Of a DNA stretch of 64,000 nt, positions 18,662-27,386 are shown piece after piece. The position numbers and the translations under genes were made by a program. The first letter of the stretch is position 1. Every line of letters starts with the position of its first letter. The DNA comes from Mesorhizobium sp. M2D.F.Ca.ET.226.01.1.1 (GTDB lineage Bacteria > Pseudomonadota > Alphaproteobacteria > Rhizobiales > Rhizobiaceae): the NCBI RefSeq assembly GCF_004022705.2, contig NZ_RZOY02000007.1:186001-250000 (forward strand). The letters are read 5' to 3'. The notes below the pieces were generated by a model, which ran no database searches, had not been told where the DNA came from, and saw nothing but the letters and a program-made list of their open reading frames with translations.

Positions 18662-18787
18662 GCGCGGCGCCGGCAGGAAAAACGTTCCTCGAGGAACCGC
18701 CAGGAAGCACGAAACGCAATTTACTCGCACGCGAAATCACGCTTCTATCCGCCGGCTTGAGCAGATTTGAGCAATGGGAGTTCAGCG

Positions 18788-20269
18788 ATGAAACTGTGGA
18801 AGACCACCCTAGCCGCGGCCGTCCTGTCGCTTGCCGCCGCCACGTCGGCCTTTGCCGCCCGCACCGATCTCACGCTCGGCATCGTGCTCGAGCCGCCGCA
18901 TCTCGATCCGACCGCCGGCGCGGCCGCGGCCATCGGCGAAGTCACCTATGCCAACGTCTTTGAAGGGCTGACGCGCATCGACGACAAGGGTCAGGTTCAG
19001 CCCGGTCTGGCCGAGAGCTGGGCCGTCTCCGACGACGGCAAGGTCTACACGTTCAAGCTGCATGCCGGCGTGAAGTTCCACGATGGCTCGGCCTTCAGCG
19101 CCGACGATGTGAAATTCTCGCTGGACCGGGCGCATGCCAAGGATTCGCTCAATCCGCAAAAGCAGCTCTTTGCGCATATCACCGATGTCACGGCGGTCGA
19201 TCCGGCGACCGTCAAGGTCACCCTCGACGTGCCGCAGGGCAATTTCCTCTACAACATGGCCCTTGTTGCGGCGGTGATCGTGGCGAAGGGATCGGCCGAC
19301 GGCAATAAGGACAAGCCGATCGGCACCGGTCCATTCAAGCTCGATCACTGGGCCAAGGGTTCCGAGATCACGCTCGTCAAGAACCCGGGCTACTGGGGCA
19401 CACCGGCCGCGCTCGACAAGGCGACATTCCGCATCGTTCCCGACGCCGCCGCGGCTGTCCCCGCCTTGCTCTCGGGCGACATCCAGGCCTTCGCCAACAT
19501 GCCAGCGCAGGACGCGCTTGCGCAGGTCCAGTCCGATCCGCGCTTCAGCGTCGTGATCGGCGCGACCGAGGGCGAGACGATCCTGTCGATCAACAACAAG
19601 AAGCCACCCTTCGACAAGCTTGCGGTGCGGCAAGCGCTCGCCTCGGCGATCGATCGCGGCGCCATCATCGCAGCCGCCTCGAACGGCCTTGGAAAGCCGA
19701 TTGGCTCTCATTTCTCGCCAGGCGATGCGGGCTATGTCGATCTCACCGGCGTCTATCCGCACGACATCGCCAAGGCCAAGGAGTATCTGAAGGAAGCGGG
19801 GCTGGAGAACGGCTTCTCAGCCACGATCAAGCTGCCGCCCGTACCCTACGCACGCGACGGCGGCCAGGTGATTCAGTCCCAACTGAAGGACATCGGGGTC
19901 AATCTGCAGATCATTCCGGTCGAATGGGCGGAGTGGCTGAGCCAGGTCTTCACCAACAAGGACTACGACCTGACGATTGTTTCCCATGTCGAGCCAAACG
20001 ACATCGATATCTATTCGCGGCCCGGCTACTATTTTCAGTACGACAATCCGAAGTTCAACGATCTCATCAAGGCGCTCGACACCACGGTTGACAAGGACAA
20101 GAGGCTGGAGCTGCTGGGCGAGGCGCAGAAGATTCTCGCGCACGACGTGCCTGCCGTCTACCTTTTCGAGCTGCCCAAGATTGGCGTCTGGGACGCCAAG
20201 CTGCAGGGCATGTGGACCAACTGGCCGATCGAGGCGGATGATCTCACCAAGGTGAAGTGGAGCGAGTGA
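18788..20269 (+). CDS. Peptide/opine-type ABC transporter substrate-binding protein
   Basis: 493 residues from the second methionine of the frame (MKLWKTTLAAAVLSLAAATSAFAA), which gives a clean Sec signal peptide cleaved after AFA. It is an SBP_bac_5/DppA-OppA type periplasmic binding protein (family 5), with the typical GLTRIDDKG, FHDGSAFSADDVKFS and YWGTPAALDKATFRIVPD segments. It delivers peptides, opines or similar solutes to the permeases encoded immediately downstream. No ligand can be assigned from sequence. Confidence 0.9.
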   Translation: MKLWKTTLAAAVLSLAAATSAFAARTDLTLGIVLEPPHLDPTAGAAAAIGEVTYANVFEGLTRIDDKGQVQPGLAESWAVSDDGKVYTFKLHAGVKFHDGSAFSADDVKFSLDRAHAKDSLNPQKQLFAHITDVTAVDPATVKVTLDVPQGNFLYNMALVAAVIVAKGSADGNKDKPIGTGPFKLDHWAKGSEITLVKNPGYWGTPAALDKATFRIVPDAAAAVPALLSGDIQAFANMPAQDALAQVQSDPRFSVVIGATEGETILSINNKKPPFDKLAVRQALASAIDRGAIIAAASNGLGKPIGSHFSPGDAGYVDLTGVYPHDIAKAKEYLKEAGLENGFSATIKLPPVPYARDGGQVIQSQLKDIGVNLQIIPVEWAEWLSQVFTNKDYDLTIVSHVEPNDIDIYSRPGYYFQYDNPKFNDLIKALDTTVDKDKRLELLGEAQKILAHDVPAVYLFELPKIGVWDAKLQGMWTNWPIEADDLTKVKWSE

Positions 20270-20350
20270 GGTCTGTCGGCCAAGGGCAAACGTTGCGCTC
20301 CGTCGCCATCTTTGCCCAGTCTCTGCACCCGGCAACCTAACCATTCCGCA

Positions 20351-21298
20351 ATGACCGCCTATCTCCTCAAACGCCTCACCATCGCGGCCCTCACCCTGGT
20401 GCTGGCCTCGATGGTCGTCTTCGCGGTCATGGAGATCCTGCCCGGCGATCCGGCACGGCTGATGCTGGGCCTGAATGCCAGCGCCGACCAGGTAGAGGTG
20501 CTGCGCAACCAGATGGGGCTGAACGCGCCGCTGCTGCTGCGCTACCTGCACTGGGTGGCAGGGCTGCTCAGCCTCGATTTCGGCCGCTCCTACACCTATT
20601 CGGTACCCGTCATCGACCTGGTGCGCGAGCGCATCGCCGTGTCCCTGCCGCTGGCGCTGATCGCACTGGCGCTCTCGACCATCATCGCCATTCCGGTCGG
20701 CGTGTTCTCGGCCAGCCGCCAGGGCCGCGCCGGCGACACGCTTGCTATGGGCGCCGCCCAGCTCGGCGTCGCCGTGCCGAATTTCTGGTTCGCGCTGATG
20801 CTGATCTATCTCTTCGCCGTCTGGCTGCGGCTGGTGCCGGCCGGCGGTTTTCCGGGTTGGAGCGCCGGTATCTGGACGGCGTTGAAATCCCTGATCCTGC
20901 CCGCCGTGGCCCTGGCCTTGCCGCAGGCGGCAATCCTGGCGCGCGTCGCCCGCTCGGCGCTGATCGAGGTGCTCAACGAGGACTATATCCGCACCGCGCG
21001 CGCCAAGGGCCTGCCCTATCGCGCCGTTCTGTGGCGCCATGCGCTGCGCAACGCCATGATCCCGGTGCTCACCATCCTCGGCCTGCAATTCGCCTTCCTG
21101 CTCGCCGGCACCATCATCATCGAGAATGTCTTCTACCTGCCTGGCCTCGGCCGGCTGATCTTCCAGGCCATCACCCAGCGCGACCTGATCGTGGTCGAGA
21201 GCATCGTCATGCTTCTGGTCGCCGCCGTGATCCTGATCAACCTCCTGGTCGATTTCTCCTACGCCATCGTCGACCCGCGTCTTAGAGGCCGGCAATGA
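20351..21298 (+). CDS. ABC transporter permease, DppB type
   Basis: 315 residues from ATG 20351 (MTAYLLKRLTIAALTL). Six membrane spans with the DppB/OppB signature LPGDPARLMLG near the N-terminus and the EAA loop (RTARAKGLPYRAVLWRHALRNA, about 215-236) that contacts the ATPase. The stop overlaps the start of the next permease (ATGA at 21295-21298), so translation is probably coupled. Confidence 0.9.
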   Translation: MTAYLLKRLTIAALTLVLASMVVFAVMEILPGDPARLMLGLNASADQVEVLRNQMGLNAPLLLRYLHWVAGLLSLDFGRSYTYSVPVIDLVRERIAVSLPLALIALALSTIIAIPVGVFSASRQGRAGDTLAMGAAQLGVAVPNFWFALMLIYLFAVWLRLVPAGGFPGWSAGIWTALKSLILPAVALALPQAAILARVARSALIEVLNEDYIRTARAKGLPYRAVLWRHALRNAMIPVLTILGLQFAFLLAGTIIIENVFYLPGLGRLIFQAITQRDLIVVESIVMLLVAAVILINLLVDFSYAIVDPRLRGRQ

Positions 21299-22164
21299 CC
21301 ATGCGCATCGACCTGCCCGAGGAAACGCTTGCCGGCGTGCTGGCCAAGGCTTTCGGCAACCGCTCCTTCCTGATCGGGCTAGCCATCACACTGCTGGTCG
21401 TGGTGGTAGCGCTCATCTCCTTCGTCTGGACGCCCTACGACGTGACCAGGCTGGTGATCGCCGACAAAACGCAGGCGCCGTCTTGGGCGCACTGGTTCGG
21501 CACCGACCATTTCGGCCGCGACATCCTGTCGATGATCATGGTCGGCGCCCGCAATTCGATCGCCGTCGCGCTGGTCGCCGTCGGCATCGGCATGGGCCTC
21601 GGCGTGCCGCTCGGAGCCTTCGCCGCCGCGCGCGGCGGGGTGGTCGACCAGGCGCTGATGCGCGTCAACGATCTCGTCTTCGCTTTCCCGGCGCTGCTTT
21701 CGGCAATCATGATCACCGCGATATTCGGCCCGGGCGCCGTCAACGCCATCATCGCCATCGGCATCTTCAACATCCCGGTGTTCGCCCGCGTAGCCCGCGC
21801 CGGCGCGCTGGCCATCTGGCCGCGCGAATTCATCCTTGCAGCGCGCGCCGCCGGCAAGGGCATGACGCGCATCGCCGTCGAGCACATCCTGCCCAACATC
21901 GCGACGCTGCTCTTGGTCCAGGGCACCATCCAGTTCGCGCTGGGCATCCTCGCCGAAGCCGGGCTCTCCTATGTCGGCCTCGGTGCCCAGCCGCCGATGC
22001 CGAGTTGGGGCCGCATGCTGTTCGACGCCCAGACCCGCATGGTGACCGCGCCCTGGATGGCGATCTTCCCCGGCATGGCGATCGTCGTCACCGTGCTGGG
22101 GCTGAACCTGCTCGGCGACGGCATCGCCGACATCCTCGATCCGAAATCGCGGCGGCGCCGATGA
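21295..22164 (+). CDS. ABC transporter permease, DppC type
   Basis: 289 residues; a second ATG two codons on (21301) is equally plausible. This is the OppC/DppC-type partner permease, with the usual HWFGTDHFGRDILSMI motif after the first span and an EAA loop (AARAAGKGMTRIAVEHILPN). It overlaps the preceding permease by 4 bp and the following ATPase by 4 bp, so all three are one translational unit. Confidence 0.9.
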   Translation: MTMRIDLPEETLAGVLAKAFGNRSFLIGLAITLLVVVVALISFVWTPYDVTRLVIADKTQAPSWAHWFGTDHFGRDILSMIMVGARNSIAVALVAVGIGMGLGVPLGAFAAARGGVVDQALMRVNDLVFAFPALLSAIMITAIFGPGAVNAIIAIGIFNIPVFARVARAGALAIWPREFILAARAAGKGMTRIAVEHILPNIATLLLVQGTIQFALGILAEAGLSYVGLGAQPPMPSWGRMLFDAQTRMVTAPWMAIFPGMAIVVTVLGLNLLGDGIADILDPKSRRRR

Positions 22165-23783
22165 GCCTGCTCGAGATCGAGAACCTGTCGCTGACGATCG
22201 GCGCCACGCCGATCCTGAAAGGCGTCGAGCTGACCATCGCGCCCGGCGAGGTTGTCGGCCTGGTCGGTGAATCCGGCTCCGGCAAGTCGATGACGGCGCT
22301 GACCATCATGCAGCTTCTGCCGCATCTGGCGCGCACCGAGGGCCGCGTCATCTTCGACGGCATCGACATCCTCAAGGCGACCGAGGACCAGATGTGCGCC
22401 TTGCGCGGCGACGATATCGGCATGGTTTTCCAGGAGCCGATGACGGCGCTCAACCCGGTCAAGACCATCGGCGAGCAGGTCGCCGAAGGCATACGTTGGC
22501 ACACCAAGGCGGGCCGCGCCGAGGCCGAGGAGCGCGCGCGAAAAATCCTCGACCGCGTCGGGCTGCCGGAGGCCAAATTCCCGCTGTCGCGCTACCCGCA
22601 CGAACTGTCCGGCGGCCAGCGCCAGCGCGTCGTCATCGCCATCGCCTGCGCGCTCAAGCCGAAGCTGCTGATCGCCGACGAGCCGACGACCGCGCTCGAC
22701 GTGGTGCTGCAGGCACAGATCCTCGATCTCCTGCGCGATCTGGTCCGCGAGAACCGCATGGGGTTGCTGCTCATCTCGCATGACCTTGCCGTCGTGACCG
22801 AGATGGCCGATCGCCTGACCATCCTGCGCCATGGCGAGGTGACGGAAGCCGGCGACACGGCGCGCACGCTATCCGAGCAGCAGCATCCCTACACGCGAGA
22901 GCTGGCATTGGCTTCCATGCATGTGCCGGCGCGTCCGAAAAAGCATCTTGCCGGCTCGGCAAAGCCCTTGCTCGAAGTCGATGGCGTCGGCCGGGACTAT
23001 CCGAGCCGGCGCGCATCCCTGTTCCGTCCGGCGCAGCCGATCCGCGCCGTCGACGATGTCTCGCTCACCATCGAGCCCGCGCAATCGGTGGCGCTCGTCG
23101 GCCGCTCGGGCTGCGGCAAGTCCACGCTTGCCCGCATGATCCTCGCCCTGGACAAGCCAACGGCGGGCACGATCCGCTTTCGCGGCGAGGCCATCACAGG
23201 CAAGCCGGAACAGGCGCTAAAGCCGGCCCGGCGCGACATGCAGGTCGTGTTCCAGGATCCCTACGGCTCCTTCGATCCGCGCCAGAAAGTGGAGAAACTG
23301 GTGGCCGAGCCGCTGCATCTTCTGGAAAAGCAGCTGGCAAAGGCCGAGCGCCGCGAGATGATCGCGCATGCGCTCGATGAAGTCGGGCTCGGGCCGCGCG
23401 ACATGGGCAAATACCCGCATGAATTCTCGGGCGGCCAGCGCCAGCGCCTGTCGATCGCCCGCGCCATCATCACCCGCCCAAAGCTGGTGGTCGCCGATGA
23501 GCCGGTCTCGGCTCTCGATGTCTCGATCCGCGCCCAGATCCTCGACCTTTTCGCCGAGCTCAACCAGAAGCTCGGCATCGCCTATCTCTTCATCACCCAC
23601 GACCTGACCGTCGCCCGCGCCATGGCGGACGAGGTGCTGGTCATGCATGAAGGCAAGATCGTCGAACGCGGCAAGACCGGCGATGTGCTCGACCATCCGC
23701 GCTCGGAAGCGGCACAGGCGCTCGTCGCGGCGGCGCCCGACCTTCACCGCGCGATCGCGCGCAAAATGCAGGAACAGGGCTAA
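22161..23783 (+). CDS. Fused dual ABC ATPase (DppD-DppF in one chain)
   Basis: 540 residues with two complete ATPase domains in one polypeptide. The first has Walker A GESGSGKS, signature LSGGQRQR and Walker B LLIADEPTTALD. The second starts near residue 270 with GRSGCGKS, FSGGQRQR and LVVADEPVSALD. Each is followed by an oligopeptide-transporter-type C-terminal segment (HPYTRELALAS; HPRSEAAQALV). It energises the peptide/opine permease pair upstream. The ATG overlaps the permease stop (ATGA). Fusion of the two ATPases is frequent in alphaproteobacterial systems of this type. Confidence 0.92.
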   Translation: MSLLEIENLSLTIGATPILKGVELTIAPGEVVGLVGESGSGKSMTALTIMQLLPHLARTEGRVIFDGIDILKATEDQMCALRGDDIGMVFQEPMTALNPVKTIGEQVAEGIRWHTKAGRAEAEERARKILDRVGLPEAKFPLSRYPHELSGGQRQRVVIAIACALKPKLLIADEPTTALDVVLQAQILDLLRDLVRENRMGLLLISHDLAVVTEMADRLTILRHGEVTEAGDTARTLSEQQHPYTRELALASMHVPARPKKHLAGSAKPLLEVDGVGRDYPSRRASLFRPAQPIRAVDDVSLTIEPAQSVALVGRSGCGKSTLARMILALDKPTAGTIRFRGEAITGKPEQALKPARRDMQVVFQDPYGSFDPRQKVEKLVAEPLHLLEKQLAKAERREMIAHALDEVGLGPRDMGKYPHEFSGGQRQRLSIARAIITRPKLVVADEPVSALDVSIRAQILDLFAELNQKLGIAYLFITHDLTVARAMADEVLVMHEGKIVERGKTGDVLDHPRSEAAQALVAAAPDLHRAIARKMQEQG

Positions 23784-23807
23784 GCAGCCGGTAACCGGCC
23801 GGGCCGG

Positions 23808-24242
23808 CTATTCCTCCGGCTTCACCAAATCGACAGGGCTGATATCGAGCAGGTCGAGCGTGCGGCGCAGGAGCTTCACCTCGCTCTCCGCCAGCTTGGA
23901 GTCGGCCTTGGCGATCTCGGCCATGTGGCGCGCAAGCAGCTTCCGGCGCTCGACATCGAGATCGCGGAACAGCGCGATCGCCTGCGAGCCGTTGGTCTCG
24001 TAGCCATAGTCGTTGAGATATTCGATGACGCTGTCGATCGAGGTTTCCGGAATGCCGAAGGCTTCCTTGCAGATGCGCCGGAAGACGACCATCTCGCTTT
24101 CGGAAACCGAGCCGTCTGCGAGGATCATCCGGAACAGCATCAACAGTTCCGCCGACAGCACCGGATCGTCCGCCACCTTGCGAACGCCCGGGTCGCCATC
24201 GAAGATCGAACGTATCTGGTCGAGCAGCGCCATCGCCACCAA
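23808..24242 (-). CDS. TerB-like (tellurite-resistance/DjlA N-terminal) protein
   Basis: 144 residues, almost all helical. The FRMILADGSVSESEMVVFRRICKEAFG and MAEIAKADSKLAESEVKLLRR segments are two acidic helix pairs of the TerB fold (PF05099), each with the Asp/Glu-rich loop proposed to bind metal. No tellurite operon surrounds it, and stand-alone members are of unknown function. The ATG four codons in (24233, MALLDQ) is a likely alternative start. It is convergent with the ABC operon. Confidence 0.75.
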   Translation of the reverse strand: MVAMALLDQIRSIFDGDPGVRKVADDPVLSAELLMLFRMILADGSVSESEMVVFRRICKEAFGIPETSIDSVIEYLNDYGYETNGSQAIALFRDLDVERRKLLARHMAEIAKADSKLAESEVKLLRRTLDLLDISPVDLVKPEE

Positions 24243-24346
24243 GCTCCCTTTGCTATTCCGTCGGGATTGTTAGCTTGGAATCGCTCTTGCGCAAACGGGG
24301 CGAGCGTGGTGGAAGCTGCGGTTTCCTTCCTTTGTGCCCCTCCTCG

Positions 24347-25132
24347 ATGATCGACCTTACGCTGCAGACTGTCCTTATCCTCGTCGGCGCGGCTTTTGCC
24401 GCGGGCTTTGTCGACTCGATCGCCGGCGGCGGCGGGCTGATCACGATCCCGGCGCTGCTGCTCGCCGGCTTTTCGCCGGTCGCAGCACTCGGCACCAACA
24501 AGCTGCAGGGCATGTTCGGCTCCGGTTCGGCCACCATCCATTACGCGGCGAACGGCAAGGTCGACCTGCGCCGCCAACTGCCATCGGCGCTGCTGGCGCT
24601 TGCAGGCGGCGCGGTCGGGGCGCTTTTGGCGACGGTCGTGCCCGGCGATTTCCTGCGCGCCCTGCTCCCCCTGCTTCTGATCGCCATCGCGCTCTATTTC
24701 GCGCTGAAGCCGAACATGGACGACGTCGACCGCACCGAGCGGCTGTCGCCTTTCCTGTTCGGGCTGATCATCCCGCCGCTGGTCGGCTTCTATGACGGTG
24801 TCTTCGGTCCCGGCGCCGGCTCCTTCTACATGCTGGCCTTCGTCACGCTGGCCGGCTACGGCGTGCTCAAGGCGACGGCGCACACCAAGCTCCTCAATTT
24901 CGCCTCCAACATCGGCGGTTTCGTCGTCTTTGCAGCCGTCGGCGTCATCAACTGGAAGATCGGCCTGATGATGGGCGTGGCGCAGTTCATTGGCGCCCGC
25001 GTTGGTGCCAGCCTTGCCATTCGCATCGGCGCCAGGCTGATCAAGCCGCTGCTGGTGGTCGTCTGCCTGGCGCTAGCCGCGAAGCTGCTGGCCGACCCGG
25101 CCAATCTCTTGCGCCAGCTAATTGGTAAGTGA
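24347..25132 (+). CDS. TSUP (TauE/SafE) family membrane permease
   Basis: 261 residues from ATG 24347. About eight membrane spans in two halves, with the conserved FVDSIAGGGGLITIPALL loop after the first helix and YDGVFGPGAGSF at the start of the second half, diagnostic of PF01925. These carriers move small sulfur- or carbon-containing anions such as sulfite, sulfoacetate or taurine products. No sulfur gene sits beside it, so the substrate is open. Confidence 0.85.
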   Translation: MIDLTLQTVLILVGAAFAAGFVDSIAGGGGLITIPALLLAGFSPVAALGTNKLQGMFGSGSATIHYAANGKVDLRRQLPSALLALAGGAVGALLATVVPGDFLRALLPLLLIAIALYFALKPNMDDVDRTERLSPFLFGLIIPPLVGFYDGVFGPGAGSFYMLAFVTLAGYGVLKATAHTKLLNFASNIGGFVVFAAVGVINWKIGLMMGVAQFIGARVGASLAIRIGARLIKPLLVVVCLALAAKLLADPANLLRQLIGK

Positions 25133-25183
25133 CCGCACCGCTGGTAGAATAAGCGCGCGCGAATCATGTTGGAGGGACTAGAC

Positions 25184-25354
25184 ATGAATCTCAGTGCACC
25201 GACCCAAATCGTGTTCATTATCTCGTTGGTCATCGCCGTCATCGGCCTTCTCGCCGCTCTTGGCGTTCTTGCATTCATTCCGCTTGCGTCCGTTTGGATC
25301 ATGCTCATTGCCTATATCGTGCTTGCCGCCGGCTGCTTAATGCGCGGCGCTTGA
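25184..25354 (+). CDS. Small two-helix membrane protein
   Basis: 56 residues from ATG 25184, chosen because GGAGGG lies just upstream. Two hydrophobic helices (about 9-31 and 37-54) separated by a short turn, with almost no soluble part. I recognise no family. A strong rho-independent terminator follows 26 bp after the stop, which supports a real short transcript. Confidence 0.6.
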   Translation: MNLSAPTQIVFIISLVIAVIGLLAALGVLAFIPLASVWIMLIAYIVLAAGCLMRGA

Positions 25355-25380
25355 AATTCGCAGATCTCAGGCAACTCGGA

Positions 25381-25405
25381 GCGCCCGGCCCTGCCGGGCG
25401 CTTTT
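25381..25405 (+). terminator. Rho-independent terminator
   Basis: A 9-bp GC stem (GCGCCCGGC / GCCGGGCGC) with a 3-base loop followed by TTTT. It ends the small membrane protein transcript. Confidence 0.8.
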
Positions 25406-25437
25406 GATTTGAGGACGTGGTCTGCTAGGCTTGCGCC

Positions 25438-26271
25438 ATGTCCGACGAGACGGAGCGCCATCGGCAGGATAACCGCTGTCTCGCCCTCCATTTCGAGATG
25501 GTGCGGCGCAAGCCCGCCGCCTCGCTCGCAGGCATCGTCACGGATATCTGCGGCTATCGCGAGACAAGGCCCGGCCATTTCCGCATCGTCGAATATGCCT
25601 CACTCACCGTGCCGCTGGTGATCAGCTTTGCCGAAGCCTTCGCCATCGGGCTCGGCCACACGCCTGGCGACAATGACCGCTACGCCAGCTTCGCCGCCGG
25701 CCTCTATGCCGGACCTGTCGTAATCGAATCGTTCGGCGGCGCCTGCTGCGTCCAGGTCAATTTCACGCCGCTTGGCGCCAGACGGTTCTTCGGCCTGCCT
25801 ATGAGCGAGTTGCGCGACCGCATGGTCGGGCTCGACGATGCGCTGGGCTTTGACGGCATGGCATTGCGCGAACGGCTTGGCGAGGCGTCGGATTGGGACA
25901 CACGCTTCGACATAGCAGAAGGCTTTATTAGCCGCCGCGTTGCGGAGGCGCATGCGCTTTCGCCGGAAATCGCCTGGGCCTATCGGACGGTCATCGCGTC
26001 AGGCGGCCGCATCCGCATTGCGGCGCTCGCCGGCGAGATCAGCTGGAGCCGCAAGCATCTGGCGGCAAAGTTCACCGGCGCGATCGGCATCGGCCCGAAG
26101 ACATTGTCGCGCATCGTGCGCTTGAATCGCGCGCTCTCGCTGTCGAAGCAGCAGGACGATGACTGGGCGGGCATCGCCGCCGATTGCGGCTATGCCGACC
26201 AGGCGCATCTGGTGCGCGAGTTCCGCCAGCTTGCCGGCGAAACGCCGACCGGGCTCGCGGCGCTGATGTAG
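25438..26271 (+). CDS. AraC-family transcriptional regulator
   Basis: 277 residues. The C-terminal third (about 180-275) is an AraC/XylS double helix-turn-helix: RIRIAALAGEISWSRKHLAAKF for the first, DWAGIAADCGYADQAHLVREFRQLAG for the second. The N-terminal part (EYASLTVPLVISF...) resembles the sensing half of AraC proteins of the DUF6597/HTH_18 type. It lies just upstream of a VOC-family gene on the same strand and may regulate it; that is inference from proximity. Confidence 0.82.
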   Translation: MSDETERHRQDNRCLALHFEMVRRKPAASLAGIVTDICGYRETRPGHFRIVEYASLTVPLVISFAEAFAIGLGHTPGDNDRYASFAAGLYAGPVVIESFGGACCVQVNFTPLGARRFFGLPMSELRDRMVGLDDALGFDGMALRERLGEASDWDTRFDIAEGFISRRVAEAHALSPEIAWAYRTVIASGGRIRIAALAGEISWSRKHLAAKFTGAIGIGPKTLSRIVRLNRALSLSKQQDDDWAGIAADCGYADQAHLVREFRQLAGETPTGLAALM

Positions 26272-26354
26272 CCCTAGCCGAGGTAACATTTCTTCAAGAC
26301 GCCCACACGGCCATGATGGACATTGGGCCGATCGACGCGAACAAGGAGATCGTC

Positions 26355-26771
26355 ATGCCCTCGTCAACCGAAGCACCCCGTATCTATCCCGCCCTGCGCT
26401 ATAGGAACGCCGCCAAGATGATCGACTGGCTCGGCGAAGCCTTCGGCTTCCAAGTGCGCGCCCGCTATGGCGAGGGCGACATCGTCCACCATGCGGAACT
26501 GACCTTCGGCTCCTCGATGATCATGCTAGGCACCGCGCGCGACGACGACTACGGCAAGATGGTCGGTGATCCAAGCGGTGGCGGCGGCAAGTCGATCTAC
26601 ATCGCCGTCGATGACGCCGACGCGGCCTATGCACGGGCGAAAAGGGCCGGCGCCAAGATCATCCAGGAACTGGTCGACCGCGACTATGGCAGCCGCGAGT
26701 TCATCTGCCTCGACCCCGAAGCCAATGTCTGGTCCTTCGGTACCTATTGGCCGAGGGCGGCGGAGAAGTAG
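26355..26771 (+). CDS. VOC-superfamily (glyoxalase/bleomycin-resistance-like) protein
   Basis: 138 residues from ATG 26355 with an AAGGAGAT site. A single-chain pair of VOC beta-alpha-beta-beta-beta modules. IYPALRYRNAAKMIDWLGEAFGF and the C-terminal FICLDPEANVWSFGTYWP are typical of the PhnB/YcfM-like group. The function is unknown. Probably transcribed with the AraC gene 83 bp upstream. Confidence 0.8.
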   Translation: MPSSTEAPRIYPALRYRNAAKMIDWLGEAFGFQVRARYGEGDIVHHAELTFGSSMIMLGTARDDDYGKMVGDPSGGGGKSIYIAVDDADAAYARAKRAGAKIIQELVDRDYGSREFICLDPEANVWSFGTYWPRAAEK

Positions 26772-26773
26772 GC

Positions 26774-27238
26774 TTAAGCGGCCTGGCGCCTCTCTCGTAC
26801 ATAGGTCACTTCATGGACGATCTCGCGCCCGTCGAATGAGTTTTGCGAGGGAGGCGACGTGTAAGACAGCGTATGTTCGTCGACACTGCAGAACCGCACC
26901 TGCTCGGTGCCACTCCATGCCTGATTCCAACTCATGTCGACATGGTGAACGACCCGGTCCGGTTCGACCGTATAGCTGCCCGAGTAGGCGAACATCGATT
27001 CGAACAGCGCGATCTTCTCTTCGTCCGATGGTGGCAACCGCTCGGGCCGAGTGCGATTGTTCCTGAGGATGAAAAATATGACGCGCTCCGGCGTATAGAT
27101 GACGATGCCTTGCGGATCCTGGCCGAGCGCCTCTCGCCGCTCCCCAGTTGCGACGTCTCTCGTCATCCACGACGTCATCTTCCAACTGCCGAGGAGCAGA
27201 TCAGGGTTAAGCTGCCTTGCTTGTGAGCCTTGAGCCAT
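26774..27238 (-). CDS. Lipocalin-like domain protein
   Basis: 154 residues from ATG 27238 (site GGGGAT). A longer frame upstream is not supported by a ribosome site. LLGSWKMTSW at the start, GIVIYTPERVIFFIL in the middle and VEPDRVVHHVDMSWNQAW are the recurrent segments of the lipocalin-like family PF13924. It probably binds a small hydrophobic ligand in the cytoplasm. The stop is two bases from the stop of the convergent VOC gene. Confidence 0.7.
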   Translation of the reverse strand: MAQGSQARQLNPDLLLGSWKMTSWMTRDVATGERREALGQDPQGIVIYTPERVIFFILRNNRTRPERLPPSDEEKIALFESMFAYSGSYTVEPDRVVHHVDMSWNQAWSGTEQVRFCSVDEHTLSYTSPPSQNSFDGREIVHEVTYVRERRQAA

Positions 27239-27386
27239 TTCATATCCCCAATATCTCTGGTTGGTGAACTCTATTCGATCTGCGTGGTCTCCGTTGCTGC
27301 GTCCATCTTCCCGCAAAAGCCGCCCATCGGCCAGCGGCATCGCTTTTTGCCGACGTTAGCGAATGGAAAGTGGAACTTCGATCCGC

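Noticed and set aside
25184..25354. Toxin of a type I toxin-antitoxin pair
   Set aside because: It is a two-helix membrane peptide, but no antisense RNA promoter or repeat was seen and it has an ordinary ribosome site and terminator.
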